From contig NZ_CP012073.1 of NCBI RefSeq assembly GCF_001262075.1, positions 186,001 to 250,000 on the forward strand: DNA of 64,000 nucleotides, read 5' to 3'. The position numbers were made by a program, and so were the translations under genes. Source of the DNA: Ottowia sp. oral taxon 894 (GTDB lineage Bacteria > Pseudomonadota > Gammaproteobacteria > Burkholderiales > Burkholderiaceae_C). The notes under the pieces are model-generated. The model was not told the DNA's origin and ran no database searches. It worked only from the letters and a program-made list of their open reading frames with translations. Shown here one piece after another: positions 7,833 through 17,584 of the stretch (the stretch's first letter is position 1; every line of letters starts with the position of its first letter).

Positions 7833-9480
7833 TCAGACAAATTTTCTTTGTTTCAGCAACGTCGGCACGGTGGCCGCCAAATTTGGCACGCCAATTCCTG
7901 CCGAAATATTTTCTATCAGCAAATCGTCTTTGTCCAATCTGTATTTGCCGGTTTTGTCTTCGATGAAACTGCCGTTCGCATCCAGCCATACCGGTGAAAA
8001 TAAAAAAGACCAATTCATACCGCAGCACGCCAGGAGATAGAAGTGTCTTTGTCAATGTCGTACGGGTTGCTTCCGTCATGAAAGCCGCCTTCCGCCCTGG
8101 TTGCGCCTTGCAGGTAAGCCACGGCATGGCCGTATTCGTGCGCCATCACGTCTCAGTCAAAAGACTTGAGAGAACCCAGGTGCATTTCAGACACTTTTTT
8201 CCCTCCATCGCTGCCAGCCCCGTGAAAAGCCTCTCTTGGCGTGGGACGGTTGGTGACGACTTTCTTGAAAACGGGCGCTTCGGGAATACCTGCGATGGGT
8301 TTGACATGCTCCGTCAGTTCATACAGGGCCTGGAAAACGGACCAGGAGTTGGCTTCGGCTTCGCTGATGTGGTATTTGTTATCTTTATGTGCATCATCAG
8401 GTTTGATGTTTATTTCTTCTTTTTGATCAAACAGCGATATCAAGGGGGGGTAAAATTATCGGCATCTTTAAAAATACCAATATTAAATCTATCGTGCTTG
8501 CCAAGAAGCTGCACCTGGTATTTCAGATCATCAACGGGAGATATGAATTTAAGCTCCCCTTTTTCATCCAACCGGCCATAAGCAATCAGCTCAGCCAGTC
8601 CTGGAGGCACCTTTCCAGTGTGTGTAACGCGAATCACGGCGCCATGCAATGGCAAAAACTTGGAGAACCCATGATCTATGGCAAATTTAACCCTGATTAT
8701 TACAGCATCCCCTTTGGATATTTTCTTGTCAGAATCTTCTGACTTTTCTGGGTGTGGCTTGGACTCCTGCTGGATGGATCTATAGATACGACCTTCTTCC
8801 TCCAGAACGATCTCCGTAGCCCGCTTCGATTCTTCCTTGCTCAGCCACCTTTCAGAAAAAAGCAGTTCTTCTTCCCCTGGATGGCTTTTTTTCCATTGAT
8901 CGCGCTTTTTATTGAATTTAGAGACCAATGACTGATATTCATCGTGGTTCCTGAGATTGAATCTGGCCATTGAATTCAGCAGGTCTGTCCCAACCCAGCT
9001 GTAATAAACCTTTCCGTTATACAGCAAGATGCTGAATTGTATTCCGCCATTGAATTCATTGGATTCAAAATCAGCTAAAATGTCGTACCAGCCAGCTTTC
9101 AAAAATTTTGGCCTGAATTTAGCCTCTGCCGTCGGCCCCGGGCTATCCAGCGGCAACTCCGATGGCACCTCAATGCCCGTCAAATCCCGGTGATTGGCTC
9201 CAACCACCTTGAATTTGATCTTGCCATGCAGGCCCTTTTCCAGCCGGATGAATGAGAACTTCATCTCGAATTCATCCACCGGTATGCCCGGCTGTGGATT
9301 GGGAACATCCACCACGATTTCCGACCCAGGCTCCACATAAATTGGCGTCGCCATCGCCGCCTGCCAGCCCAGCGCCAGCATGGCCAGCAAGGCCCACCGG
9401 AGCCAGCACCCCAGCAGCGCATGAAAGCCGCAAAACGGCAGCTTGCGCCGCCCGTCGATTGACAAATGTTCCAGTTGCAT
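7833..9480 (-). pseudogene. Secreted HEYGH metallopeptidase-like gene, broken by at least three lesions
   Basis: A good RBS (AAAGGAG) precedes ATG 9480, and the protein begins with a signal peptide (LLAMLALGWQAAMATP). About 345 residues read cleanly to a C7 tract (G7 at 8444-8450 on plus) where the frame fails; one more C would join FTPP to LISLFDQKEEINIKPDD. That frame then meets TGA at 8153-8155 between KSFD and DVMAHEYGHAVAYLQG; TGG (Trp) is the obvious ancestor. A further frame change near 8016 leads into MNWSFLFSPVWLDANGSF and a stop at 7833. HEYGH is a gluzincin-type zinc motif. I do not recognise the family of the N-terminal domain. Confidence 0.65.
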
Positions 9481-9965
9481 TGCATCGCTCCTTTCCGTAA
9501 GTGGTCACTCGTTTAAATAGCGGAATCCATCATAAGCCGTGCATGGCGGTTTTTGCCATATCAATTAAGTGCGCCGTTCCCAAAACTCGCCGCTGCCTCC
9601 TGCAACGCCCGTTGCGTTAGTAATGCTCATACATTTGAATGGGGAAAATTCCACCGCTGGCAAGGCTTTCTGCCACTCCAAAAGATGGACTGGCTAGCTG
9701 CCAGGCCGCGCCATGAAGAGTTGCCGCAGGCGTCCCTCGACTGGGCGCGGGTTGGCAAAAAAGTTGTCAGCCATGTCTTTCATGTTTTTCTTCCATACGG
9801 CCCTGGCTTGGCCTTGATGATTTGCGGAACGCGAATGTGTTTGCGGGGTGGCGGGGCGGCAGGCAAAGTTGAATGCGGCGAATCAATAAAAATACATATC
9901 TTCCGCCAATTTCATTTCCATGAAAATCGCGCTTTTTGCGCTGCACGCCAGCTTCTGCCCTGCCC
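9481..9965. other. Intergenic region upstream of ispD, no supported gene
   Basis: It holds the 5' region of the broken peptidase gene on the minus strand and AT-rich leader sequence before ispD. Open frames on both strands lack RBS support and family resemblance. No R repeat was found here. Confidence 0.5.
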
Positions 9966-10733
9966 ATGAAATCCGCCGCTCCCAATCGCTGCGTTGCCCG
10001 CTGCCATGCCCTGATTCCCTGCGCGGGCAGCGGCTCGCGCGCGGGCGCGGCGCAGCCCAAGCAATACCAGCCCATCGGCGGCGCGCCGCTGGTGTGGCAC
10101 ACGCTGGCGGCCTTTGCGGGCGTGCCGCGCATTGCGCAGACGCTGATCGTGACCGCGCCGGGCGATGACGCGCTGGCCGCCCGCCTGCTTGACCGCCTGC
10201 CCCATGACGCTTTCGCGCTGGCCGATTGCGGCGGCGCCAGCCGCGCCGAAAGCGTGTTCAACGGGCTGGAGCGCCTGTTGCAGCGCGGAGCGGCTGGCAG
10301 CGACTGGGTGCTGGTGCACGACGCCGCCCGCTGCCTCATCACCCCCGCGCTCATCAACCGCCTGATTGACGCCTGCCTGAATGCCGCCAGCGCCAACGAA
10401 GAAGGCGGCCTGTCTGGCGCCCTGCTGGCCATGCCCCTGCCTGACACGCTCAAGACCGCTGACGCTGCGGGGCGCGCCGCCACCACGCTGCCGCGCGAGG
10501 GCAAGTGGCTGGCGCAAACGCCGCAGATGTTCCGCATCGCCCCCTTGCATGCCGCGCTGGCGGCGCGCGCGGCCAGCGGTTTTGCGGGCATCACCGACGA
10601 AGCCAGCGCGATGGAAGCCGCTGGCAGCCGCCCGCTGCTGGTGCGCGGCAGCGCCCACAACATCAAAGTCACCTGGCCGGAAGATTTCGCCCTGGCCGCC
10701 GCCCTTTTGCAAACCCGCCATGAACCTGCCTGA
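9966..10733 (+). CDS. ispD: 2-C-methyl-D-erythritol 4-phosphate cytidylyltransferase
   Basis: IspD makes CDP-methylerythritol from MEP and CTP in the non-mevalonate isoprenoid pathway. The 255-residue protein has the nucleotide-binding start [28 protein letters not shown], the VLVHDAARC motif, and the C-terminal segment [14 protein letters not shown]. The ATG at 9966 (MKSAAPNRC) gives the typical length; ten further codons are open upstream. Its stop overlaps the ispF start, so the two are co-translated. Confidence 0.95.
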   Translation: MKSAAPNRCVARCHALIPCAGSGSRAGAAQPKQYQPIGGAPLVWHTLAAFAGVPRIAQTLIVTAPGDDALAARLLDRLPHDAFALADCGGASRAESVFNGLERLLQRGAAGSDWVLVHDAARCLITPALINRLIDACLNAASANEEGGLSGALLAMPLPDTLKTADAAGRAATTLPREGKWLAQTPQMFRIAPLHAALAARAASGFAGITDEASAMEAAGSRPLLVRGSAHNIKVTWPEDFALAAALLQTRHEPA

Positions 10734-11241
10734 AAACACCTCTGCCGATCCTGCCGACTGGCCGCCCATGCGCGTGGGCGAAGGCTGGGACACCCACGCC
10801 CTCGTCCAGGGCCGCCCGCTCATTCTGGGCGGCGTGCACGTGCCCCACACCCACGGCCTGGCGGGCCATTCAGACGCCGACGCGCTGCTGCACGCCATCA
10901 CCGACGCCGTGCTCGGCGCGGCGGGCCTGGGCGATATCGGCACGCACTTTCCCGACACGGATGCCGCCTTTGCCGGGGCCGATTCGCACGCCCTGCTGCA
11001 AGAAGCCGCCCGCCGCGTGCGCGCCGCCGGCTGGCGCATCGCCAATGTGGACTGCACCGTCATCGCCCAGGCCCCGCGCATCGGCCCCCACCGCCCGGCC
11101 ATGACGCAGCGCATCGCCAGCGCCCTGGGTGTGGCGCCCGAACAGGTGAACGTGAAAGCCAAAACCGCCGAAAAGCTCGGCCCCGTAGGCCGGGGCGAAA
11201 GCATGGAGGCGCGCGCCGTGGCGCTGCTGGTCAGGCCCTAG
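10720..11241 (+). CDS. ispF: 2-C-methyl-D-erythritol 2,4-cyclodiphosphate synthase
   Basis: IspF cyclises CDP-ME 2-phosphate to MEcPP. The 173-residue protein shows the metal site GEGWDTHA, the [17 protein letters not shown] block and [11 protein letters not shown], with KAKTAEKLG near the end. It starts inside ispD (14-bp overlap). A shorter start ([11 protein letters not shown]) at 10768 would match the usual IspF N-terminus and is equally possible. Confidence 0.95.
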   Translation: MNLPENTSADPADWPPMRVGEGWDTHALVQGRPLILGGVHVPHTHGLAGHSDADALLHAITDAVLGAAGLGDIGTHFPDTDAAFAGADSHALLQEAARRVRAAGWRIANVDCTVIAQAPRIGPHRPAMTQRIASALGVAPEQVNVKAKTAEKLGPVGRGESMEARAVALLVRP

Positions 11242-12086
11242 GCGCGAAAAGGCGGCAGAAAGCGCATGCCTGAAGAATGCCCTTGCGCTTGCCGGCCATG
11301 AAAATGAATGCCGCTTCTTCCGGAAAAAACTTTTCCCATTCAGGCCATCGCCAAAAACGCACGCGCCCATTTCTTCATGACGCATCAGCCAAACCGGCAG
11401 ACCGTGCATGATTCATGCAAATGATGATTGGCTGGCGCTGCGCAAGAAGCCAGTCATTGCACGAGCGGCCGGTTTTCAGACTGGCCGATCATTTTCAGCG
11501 CCGTGAATCGACGCCGGCACAAGCAATTCAAAAGGGGTAAACCATAGCAGCAAAATCGCCTGACTCCAATGTTTCGGAGCAAAAAAGAAAACCGGCAAAA
11601 AAAATAGAACAAGGCCATCTGAAAATATCCGAATCAAATGCCAGCCAGTTCTCTCCATTCGGCCCGCAAATCAACTTCAGGCAAAAGCCATATCGGAATG
11701 GCGGCCCATCATTTCAGCTGGCGCAGTTTGGCAGCAGTTCCGGGCATCAGAAAACATCGTGCGGCAGATGAATTCGAGGCAAGCCCATTGCCATGCGCAT
11801 AGCCGCCCGGAGCTTTTCGCCTGCCCGTGAAATGAAATCACGCCCCTGAAGCGCCAGCATGAAAATGCCGCCCTTCAGCGCGGCGGCTTTTATCCGCCCG
11901 CCCAATTTTCCAGCGTTGCGAACGCAGTGGCGAAGGGCCGCAGCATTCAGTCTGAAATCTGAAAATCGGGCCTTTCGTCAAAAGCCGTTTTTTGCCGTTT
12001 CCGATCTGGTTGCAAGCGTGAAAAAGCCGCGCAGGAGCGAACGCGGACTGTGCAGGATGCTGCTTTGCTGCACGCAGCGTTTTTTT
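11242..12086. other. Long intergenic region after ispF, one weak small-gene candidate
   Basis: About 845 bp with mixed base composition. The only candidate is a 60-codon minus-strand frame at 11476-11658 beginning MERTGWHLIRIFSDGLVLFF, with a hydrophobic stretch that could span the membrane; no clear RBS and no family recognised. It lies in the AT-richest part of the region. Nothing else is supported before repeat R3. Confidence 0.35.
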
Positions 12087-12171
12087 GCTCCTTCATTCAT
12101 AGCATGAGGTCCTAGTGGATACTGCGCGAAACGGCTTTTTATACCCTTTAAATCTGCTCCTGTTTCTGATG
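12087..12171 (+). repeat. R-family intergenic repeat, copy R3
   Basis: Left end GCTCCTTCATTCATAGC, core ATGAGGTCCTAGTGGATACT, GCGCGAAACGG, and right end CTGCTCCTGTTTCTGATG. The small hairpin is lost in this copy. It lies between convergent genes. Confidence 0.9.
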
Positions 12172-12403
12172 TCATTTGGCAAGCACGGCCTGCCCCAAGG
12201 CACGGCCCTTCCCACGCTGGCGGGGCGGGAAAGGCATCAGAAATGCGGGCGGGCCGGGCGTTTCATCAAGGCGGTTTTGCTAGCCGCCGGGAAACTGGCT
12301 GCCACGCTGCGCCAGGCGCGCGGTCAAGTGAAACCGGAACGCGCGCGGCTTTCCCGGTTTCCAATTCCCCGCTCATTTATTCGGCCAACGCCGGGCGCCA
12401 GTA

Positions 12404-12799
12404 TTACAGCATCCAGCCAATATTCTTGCCCTTGGCCTTGCTCAGGTAATACCAGTAATTGGCGCGCAAGGAAAACAGATACGAAATGCTGAAACCCAGG
12501 GCGCGAATGACATTGTCAGACAAGTCGAAAATGGCGCCAATTACGCCTGCCAGCATGGCCAGGCCAAAGATCATGAGTGCCTGTTTCCACAGTTTCAGGA
12601 AAAAGCCGACGTAGATGAATGTGAAAAAGAAGGCAAACCAGTTGTTCAGAACCAGCAGCCGCTCCTTCCACGGCATGGCCTTGAGCCTGGCGGCCATTTC
12701 GGGCGAGCCTTTGAACATTCGCACGGGCGGCACGCTGTCGAAAAAGGCGAAGCGCTTTTCTATTTCCATTACAACCCGGGAGCGTGACGCCTGTCTCAT
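12404..12799 (-). CDS. DUF2628 membrane protein
   Basis: The 131-residue protein has a short cytosolic N-terminus, then PWKERLLVLNNWFAFFFTFI, a second hydrophobic block (ALMIFGLAMLAGVIGAIF) and the tail SLRANYWYYLSKAKGKNIGW. This is the layout I know from DUF2628 proteins, whose function is undefined. ATG 12799 was taken; an ATG ten codons in (MEIEKRFAFF) is equally plausible, and neither has a strong RBS. It is a lone minus-strand gene between R3 and the ubiquinone hydroxylase. Confidence 0.6.
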   Translation of the reverse strand: MRQASRSRVVMEIEKRFAFFDSVPPVRMFKGSPEMAARLKAMPWKERLLVLNNWFAFFFTFIYVGFFLKLWKQALMIFGLAMLAGVIGAIFDLSDNVIRALGFSISYLFSLRANYWYYLSKAKGKNIGWML

Positions 12800-13017
12800 G
12801 CGTTGGGTTAAAGCATGAAATGAGCCATTCCCAGACAGGGTTGAAAACGCGGGCTGTCATGGCTCCATCTGCTGAACAGGGGTAAAACGGAGTGAGCGTG
12901 GCATTTTCAGCAAACCCCGCTTTCCCGCCGCGAGAAACATGCCCATTCTGTTTTTTCGTCTTCAATGGCCGCGCTTTCGGGTTTTCTGCTCCCCTGCCCC
13001 GCCTAAAATCCGCCGCC

Positions 13018-14142
13018 ATGAGTGCATTTCAAGCTGACATCTGCATACGCGGCGCGGGCATTACGGGCCGTGTGCTGGCGCTTTTGCTGGCGCGTGAAAA
13101 ACTGCGCGTGGCGCTGACGGCCCCGCCTGAGCGTGCGTCCAAAGCGCCTGACGTGCGCGCCTACGCCATCAACCCCGCCGGGCAAAAGCTGCTGGCCGGC
13201 CTGCGCTGCTGGCCCGCGCCGGAGCACGCCACGCCCGTGATGGAGATGCAGGTGCGCGGCGACCAGCACGGCCAGTTGCGCTTTACTGCCGCCATGCAGG
13301 GCGTGCCGGCGCTGAACTGGATCGTGGATGTGCCGGTTCTGGAAAACCTGCTGGCCGAGGCCGTGCGCTTTGCGCCGGGCATTGAAGTCACGCCCGAGGC
13401 TGTGCCTGCGCCGCTGACGGTGATTTGCGAGGGCCGCGACAGCGCCACGCGCGAAGCCTTGAGCGCGGGCTGGCAGGCCGTGCCCTACCCGCAGCACGCC
13501 GTGGCCGCGCGGCTGGCGTGCGAGCGCCCCCATGAGCAAGTGGCGCGGCAGTGGTTCACGCCAGAGGGCGAAATCGCCGCCCTGCTGCCGCTGGATGGCC
13601 CGGCGGGCCGCCGCGTGGCGCTGGTGTGGTCCGCCCGCCCGGAACACGCGGCGCAGCTGATGGCGCTGCCACCCGAAGCCTTTGCCGCAGAAGCCGCTGC
13701 TGCCAGCGAACACGCGCTGGGCGCGCTGGCGCTGGAGGGCGAGCGCGCCTGCTGGCCGCTCATGCTGGGCCGCGCCAGCCGCTGGAGCGGCCCCATGCCC
13801 GGGCGCCCCGGCCAAAGCTGGGCGCTGGCGGGCGATGCCGCCCACGCCATGCACCCGCTTGCGGGCCAGGGCCTGAACACCGGCCTGGGCGACGTGGCCT
13901 GCCTGGCCGCCACGCTGGCGCAGCGCGAATACTGGCGCAGCGTGGGCGATGCCCGCCTGCTGCGCCGCTACGCCCGCGCCCGCGCCCTGCCGGTGGCCGC
14001 CATGCAGTGCGCCACCGACGGGCTGCAACAGCTCTTTGGCCAGCCGGACTGCGCCCCGCTGGCCGCCCTGCGCAACTGGGGGCTGAGCGGCGTCAATCAG
14101 CTGCCTGCGCTCAAGCGCTGGCTGGCCCGCCAGGCCATGTGA
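13018..14142 (+). CDS. FAD-dependent ubiquinone biosynthesis hydroxylase (UbiH/UbiF/COQ6 family)
   Basis: This 374-residue flavoprotein monooxygenase begins with an ADP-binding fold (ICIRGAGITGRVLALLLARE) and has the family motif GDAAHAMHPLAGQGLNTGLG. Such enzymes hydroxylate the ring of polyprenyl-phenol intermediates in ubiquinone synthesis. The internal ATG at 13018 places the nucleotide-binding fold at the N-terminus as usual; 42 codons upstream are open but not protein-like. It resembles the Comamonadaceae UbiH-like paralogues, but the ring position cannot be told from sequence, so no symbol is given. It stands alone on this strand. Confidence 0.85.
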   Translation: MSAFQADICIRGAGITGRVLALLLAREKLRVALTAPPERASKAPDVRAYAINPAGQKLLAGLRCWPAPEHATPVMEMQVRGDQHGQLRFTAAMQGVPALNWIVDVPVLENLLAEAVRFAPGIEVTPEAVPAPLTVICEGRDSATREALSAGWQAVPYPQHAVAARLACERPHEQVARQWFTPEGEIAALLPLDGPAGRRVALVWSARPEHAAQLMALPPEAFAAEAAAASEHALGALALEGERACWPLMLGRASRWSGPMPGRPGQSWALAGDAAHAMHPLAGQGLNTGLGDVACLAATLAQREYWRSVGDARLLRRYARARALPVAAMQCATDGLQQLFGQPDCAPLAALRNWGLSGVNQLPALKRWLARQAM

Positions 14143-14295
14143 TCCGCCGCTTTGCGCCAGAGGCCGCTTTTTCGCGCGGCCCAATCGCCCGCAAGCGCGG
14201 GCCGGGCACGCAGCGGCTGGCGAAAAAACGGTCAGGCCCAGCCCGCCGCCGCCAGCCCGCCTGCCGCCTTGCGCCCCCGCCCTGCCTGCTTTTTT

Positions 14296-15144
14296 CTAGG
14301 CGGAAACGGACTCTTGGCCAGACGGCCCTTCCTGCGGCAATTGCAGCCAGCACACGCCAGGGAAATGATTGGCCAGCCAGGGCAGGTAATGCTCGCTCAT
14401 GGGAATGAGCCAATGCAGGGGGCCGCGCGGAAAAACAAAGGTGACGTTGTGCACCCGCACGGGCTGGCCCAGCCAGCGCGAAAAGAGCGGCTCCAGCTCG
14501 TCGCGGTTCACGCCCCAGGGCATGGGCGGCGTGCGGTAGTAGGGCGTTTTCATCCAGCCATGCTTGCTCAAGGTGCGGCGCGAGAGGCTGCGGCTGATGT
14601 AGTCGAACATGAGGATGGCGCCGGGAAAACGCTGCGCCAGCGCCCGCGCGAAGCGGGCCATTTCCTCTTCGCTGAAATACATGAACAGGCCCTGGGCGGT
14701 GATGAAGCAGGGGCGCTCTGGCGGCACGGCGCCGAACCAGGCGGCGGTGTCCAGAGCGCTGGCGCGCACGTGCAGGTGGCGCGCGTCAGGCTGGATGAAA
14801 CGCTCGCGGATGGCAAGGGCCTCGGGCACATCCACGCTGATCCACAGGGCCTCGGGCGCATCAATGCGGTAACGCTGGGTTTCCAGCCCCTCGCCCAAAT
14901 TGACGATGGCGGCGCGGGGATGAGCGGCCAGAAAGATGCGCAGGTGCTCATCAAACAGCTGCGAGCGCACGCCGTGCGAGCCATCGGCATGGCCAAAGTG
15001 GCGCTCGTAGTCGTAATGCAGGGCGCGGTAGATGTGCAGGCACATGGGATCGCGCAGGCAGCCGTCAGGGCGGGCGGCTTCGCTGGCGCGGTTGTGCAGC
15101 GTCCAGAGCATGGTTTCGGAAATGCCCGTCAGGCCGGGTTGCAT
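14296..15144 (-). CDS. Leucine carboxyl methyltransferase-family (PPM1/TcmP-like) SAM methyltransferase
   Basis: A 282-residue class I methyltransferase. It carries RSQLFDEHLRIFLAAHP, the SAM-binding NLGEGLETQRYRID and the ITAQGLFMYFSEEE segment that mark the LCM/PPM1 family, which includes polyketide O-methyltransferases. The substrate is unknown. The start lies 16 bp inside the upstream methyltransferase gene, so the two are translationally coupled. There is no polyketide cluster nearby. Confidence 0.75.
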   Translation of the reverse strand: MQPGLTGISETMLWTLHNRASEAARPDGCLRDPMCLHIYRALHYDYERHFGHADGSHGVRSQLFDEHLRIFLAAHPRAAIVNLGEGLETQRYRIDAPEALWISVDVPEALAIRERFIQPDARHLHVRASALDTAAWFGAVPPERPCFITAQGLFMYFSEEEMARFARALAQRFPGAILMFDYISRSLSRRTLSKHGWMKTPYYRTPPMPWGVNRDELEPLFSRWLGQPVRVHNVTFVFPRGPLHWLIPMSEHYLPWLANHFPGVCWLQLPQEGPSGQESVSA

Positions 15145-15890
15145 GGTCGCGCTCCTTCTTTGGAAAAAGTAATGCAGTAAAAGCGCCCCTGCCAGAGCAG
15201 GCGCGTGCGGCGGTTCAAAACACCGGGCGGAATGCAGCTTTCAATGGCGGAGAGGTCAAAGCGCGCGTCGCGGAAATCCCGGCGCGTGAAAAGGCTGCGC
15301 TTGTACTGGCGCTCGATGTGCTCAGCCGTTTCATCCGCAATGAGCAGGGCCGCGCCAGGGCGGGCCACGCGCAGCATCTCCCGCACGGCCTGCGCCGGGT
15401 CGCTGAAGAAGTTGATGCCGCCCACGTGAAAAACGATGTCGAAAGCGCCATCCTGAAACGGCAGCTCTTCCGCCTGGCAGCGCACCAGCTCAAGGCGCGC
15501 TTTCCGCGCCCAGACAGCGCGGCAGCGGCAAAGCATGCCCTGCGACAGATCCGCCCCAATGAGGCGGATGGCGTTCAGATCCGCCGGGATAGAGGCCAGA
15601 TCCATGCCCGTGCCGATGGAAACATACAGCGCCCGGCAGCCAGGCCGCCAGGGCAGGCTGGCCATCAGCTCGCGGCGCATGCGGGCGATGGAGCGGCCAT
15701 AAAGCAGCCGGCCTATCCAGCGCTCGCCCAGGTCGTACCAGCGGGCGAGGCGGTCGTACATGCGCATATATCTGGCATTGCTGCCCTGCACCTGGCTCGC
15801 GTCCAGGCACTGCCAGATGCCGTCCCGCATGGGAATGCCCGCAGCGGCCAGGCCAGGCTTGAAGGGAATGTCTGATTCGGAAGGGTTCAT
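15129..15890 (-). CDS. Class I SAM-dependent methyltransferase (Methyltransf_11 type)
   Basis: The 253-residue protein carries the SAM-binding motif LYVSIGTGMDLASIP, an acidic GADLSQGML strand and the LPFQDGAFDIVFHVGGINFF region, typical of UbiE-like methyltransferases. Its substrate cannot be inferred. It is the first gene of a two-gene operon with the LCM-type methyltransferase. Such pairs may act in turn on one small molecule, but that is speculation. Confidence 0.75.
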   Translation of the reverse strand: MNPSESDIPFKPGLAAAGIPMRDGIWQCLDASQVQGSNARYMRMYDRLARWYDLGERWIGRLLYGRSIARMRRELMASLPWRPGCRALYVSIGTGMDLASIPADLNAIRLIGADLSQGMLCRCRAVWARKARLELVRCQAEELPFQDGAFDIVFHVGGINFFSDPAQAVREMLRVARPGAALLIADETAEHIERQYKRSLFTRRDFRDARFDLSAIESCIPPGVLNRRTRLLWQGRFYCITFSKEGARPCNPA

Positions 15891-15962
15891 GGTCTGGCCT
15901 CAAAGAGCAAATCGGGATGGAGCGCACCGCACGGACAAAGCCCGAATGCACGGGATATTTCA

Positions 15963-16047
15963 GCTCCTTGTTTCATAGCATAACGTCCTAGTGGAAACTG
16001 CGCGGAGCGGCATTTCAGGCCGCTCAAATTCGCTCCTGTTTTTGCTG
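15963..16047 (+). repeat. R-family intergenic repeat, copy R4
   Basis: Left end GCTCCTTGTTTCATAGC, core GTCCTAGTGGAAACTGCGC, right end TTCGCTCCTGTTTTTGCTG. The hairpin is strengthened here to a perfect 7-bp stem, GAGCGGC against GCCGCTC, with base changes on both arms relative to other copies. Confidence 0.92.
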
Positions 16048-16166
16048 ACTCCAGGCATGCGCAGGCGACTTGTTGCGCCAGCCCCTCACCCTTCGCCGCT
16101 CGCTTTCATGCCAAGGGCGGGTTCTGCCAGACGCGCGGCCATGCTGGCCGTTTCAGCATCAGGCTC

Positions 16167-16820
16167 TCAGCGCGACCGCCGGGGCAGCAAGCCTGCTCTT
16201 TCAGCAGCGGCAATGGCCGACTCGGCCGCTTCCGTGGGCGATGAAGGCGGCGGCATCAACGGAGCGGCAATGGCTGAAGGCACCGGCGGCTTGAGGCCGG
16301 ACAACACGCGGCGCGCGCCATCAAAGCGTTGCTGCCAATAACGGGCATTCATGCTCTCCAGACGCACCTTCTCGCCCGTGCGCGGGGCGTGAATGAATTT
16401 GCCGTCCCCCACGTAAATGCCCACATGGCTATGGGCGCGGCGCTGCGTATTGAAAAAAACCAGATCGCCCGGTGCCAGATGAGCCGCGTCAATGGGTTGC
16501 GTGGCCGCCGCTTGCGATGCGGTATCACGCGGCAGTTTCAAGCCCACCGCGTCCCGGTACATGTGCTGCACAAAGCCGCTGCAATCAAAACCCGTTTCCA
16601 CCGAAGTGCCGCCCATCCGGTAGGTGCTGCCGCTGAACCCCAGCGCCGTCATCAGCAGCTTGCTGGCTTGATCCGGGCTGACGGATGGGCCGCTAACCGG
16701 CGTGCTGACTGGCAAAAGCCCCCGGCTGGCCAGCAAGGCTGCCAGTGGGTCCTGCTCGGGCGAGGCATGGACGGCAAAGGCCGTCAAGGCCAGACACAGG
16801 GGCAGCAATTTGTTCAGCAT
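16167..16820 (-). CDS. NlpC/P60 (C40) peptidoglycan endopeptidase
   Basis: A 217-residue secreted cysteine peptidase that should cut stem peptides of the cell wall. It has a signal peptide (MLNKLLPLCLALTAFAVHAS), then the NlpC/P60 domain with Cys80 in DCSGFVQ, His132 in SHVGIYVG and His144 in FIHAPRTG as the catalytic triad. ATG 16820 was chosen because it directly begins the signal peptide; ten more codons are open upstream. A proline/alanine-rich tail follows the domain. It is a single gene. Confidence 0.9.
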   Translation of the reverse strand: MLNKLLPLCLALTAFAVHASPEQDPLAALLASRGLLPVSTPVSGPSVSPDQASKLLMTALGFSGSTYRMGGTSVETGFDCSGFVQHMYRDAVGLKLPRDTASQAAATQPIDAAHLAPGDLVFFNTQRRAHSHVGIYVGDGKFIHAPRTGEKVRLESMNARYWQQRFDGARRVLSGLKPPVPSAIAAPLMPPPSSPTEAAESAIAAAERAGLLPRRSR

Positions 16821-17105
16821 GACAGCACCGGCAGGAGGAAGATGGGGCAAAAAAACGCCCGAAGTTTAAGCGCCCATTCCGCTGCAAGGCAAATAAAACA
16901 GGCACCTTGAAACAAAAGATACGCAACCGCCTGGCGCTTGCGTCCATTTCCAGCGTATCCGGACGCGTTTTCCTGGATGCTTGGCAATTCGCCTCTGCTC
17001 ACAACAAAGAGAAGCGTCGAAACCGGTTCGCGCAGCAGCTCAAAACCCGCTTTGCTGCTTTTCGCGTTGGCATGTGTCCAGCGCAGACAGCTATTCCCGC
17101 AGGCA

Positions 17106-17132
17106 TAAAAAAAGCGCCTGAAACAGGCGCTT
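17106..17132 (-). terminator. Rho-independent terminator after gcvH
   Basis: On the minus strand, AAGCGCCTG and CAGGCGCTT form a 9-bp stem with a 3-nt loop followed by a run of seven T. It lies about 60 bp after the gcvH stop and separates it from the NlpC/P60 gene. The 240 bp between this site and the NlpC/P60 start shows no supported gene. Confidence 0.85.
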
Positions 17133-17194
17133 GAAAGTCGGGGAACCCCTTCAGGTTGCATAAAACCTGTTCACAGCCGACCGTCAACAGGATC

Positions 17195-17578
17195 TTAAGG
17201 CGCTCGCGTCAGTGCCAGGTAGTCCGCTTCATCCAGCAGGGTTTCCAGCTGGGATGGATCGCTCAGTTTGACCTTGAAAATCCAGCCCGCCCCCATCGGG
17301 TCGGTGTTGAGCAGGGCTGGATTGGCTGCCAGGGCGCTGGCATTGGTTTCGACAATTTCACCCGAAGCGGGCATGAAAACGTCTGCGGCGGTTTTCACGG
17401 ACTCAATCACAGCGGCAATGGCATCCTTGGCAATGACTTGGCCCACATCAGGGCACCTCACGTAAACGATATCGCCCAGCGCGTCTTGCGCATGAATCGT
17501 GATGCCTACGGTGGCCATGCCCGCCGCCGCATCGTCCACGCGCAGCCATTGATGCTCTGGTGTGTATTTGAGGGTCAT
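17195..17578 (-). CDS. gcvH: Glycine cleavage system H protein (orphan)
   Basis: The 127-residue lipoyl carrier shuttles the methylamine group between P, T and L proteins. It starts MTLKYTPEHQWLRVDD and carries the lipoylation site ESVKTAADVFMPASGEI with Lys62. No gcvT or gcvP is near; instead it follows the ETF-ubiquinone oxidoreductase gene by a few bases and is probably cotranscribed with it. The conserved ELPEVG region reads RCPDVG here. Some orphan GcvH proteins serve mainly in lipoate transfer, so its role may differ from glycine cleavage. Confidence 0.9.
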   Translation of the reverse strand: MTLKYTPEHQWLRVDDAAAGMATVGITIHAQDALGDIVYVRCPDVGQVIAKDAIAAVIESVKTAADVFMPASGEIVETNASALAANPALLNTDPMGAGWIFKVKLSDPSQLETLLDEADYLALTRAP

Positions 17579-17584
17579 ATGGCT

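Noticed and set aside
9553-9969. 139-codon open frame upstream of ispD
   Set aside because: No ribosome binding site, no family, and it runs into the ispD start in another frame. GC-rich DNA gives many such frames.
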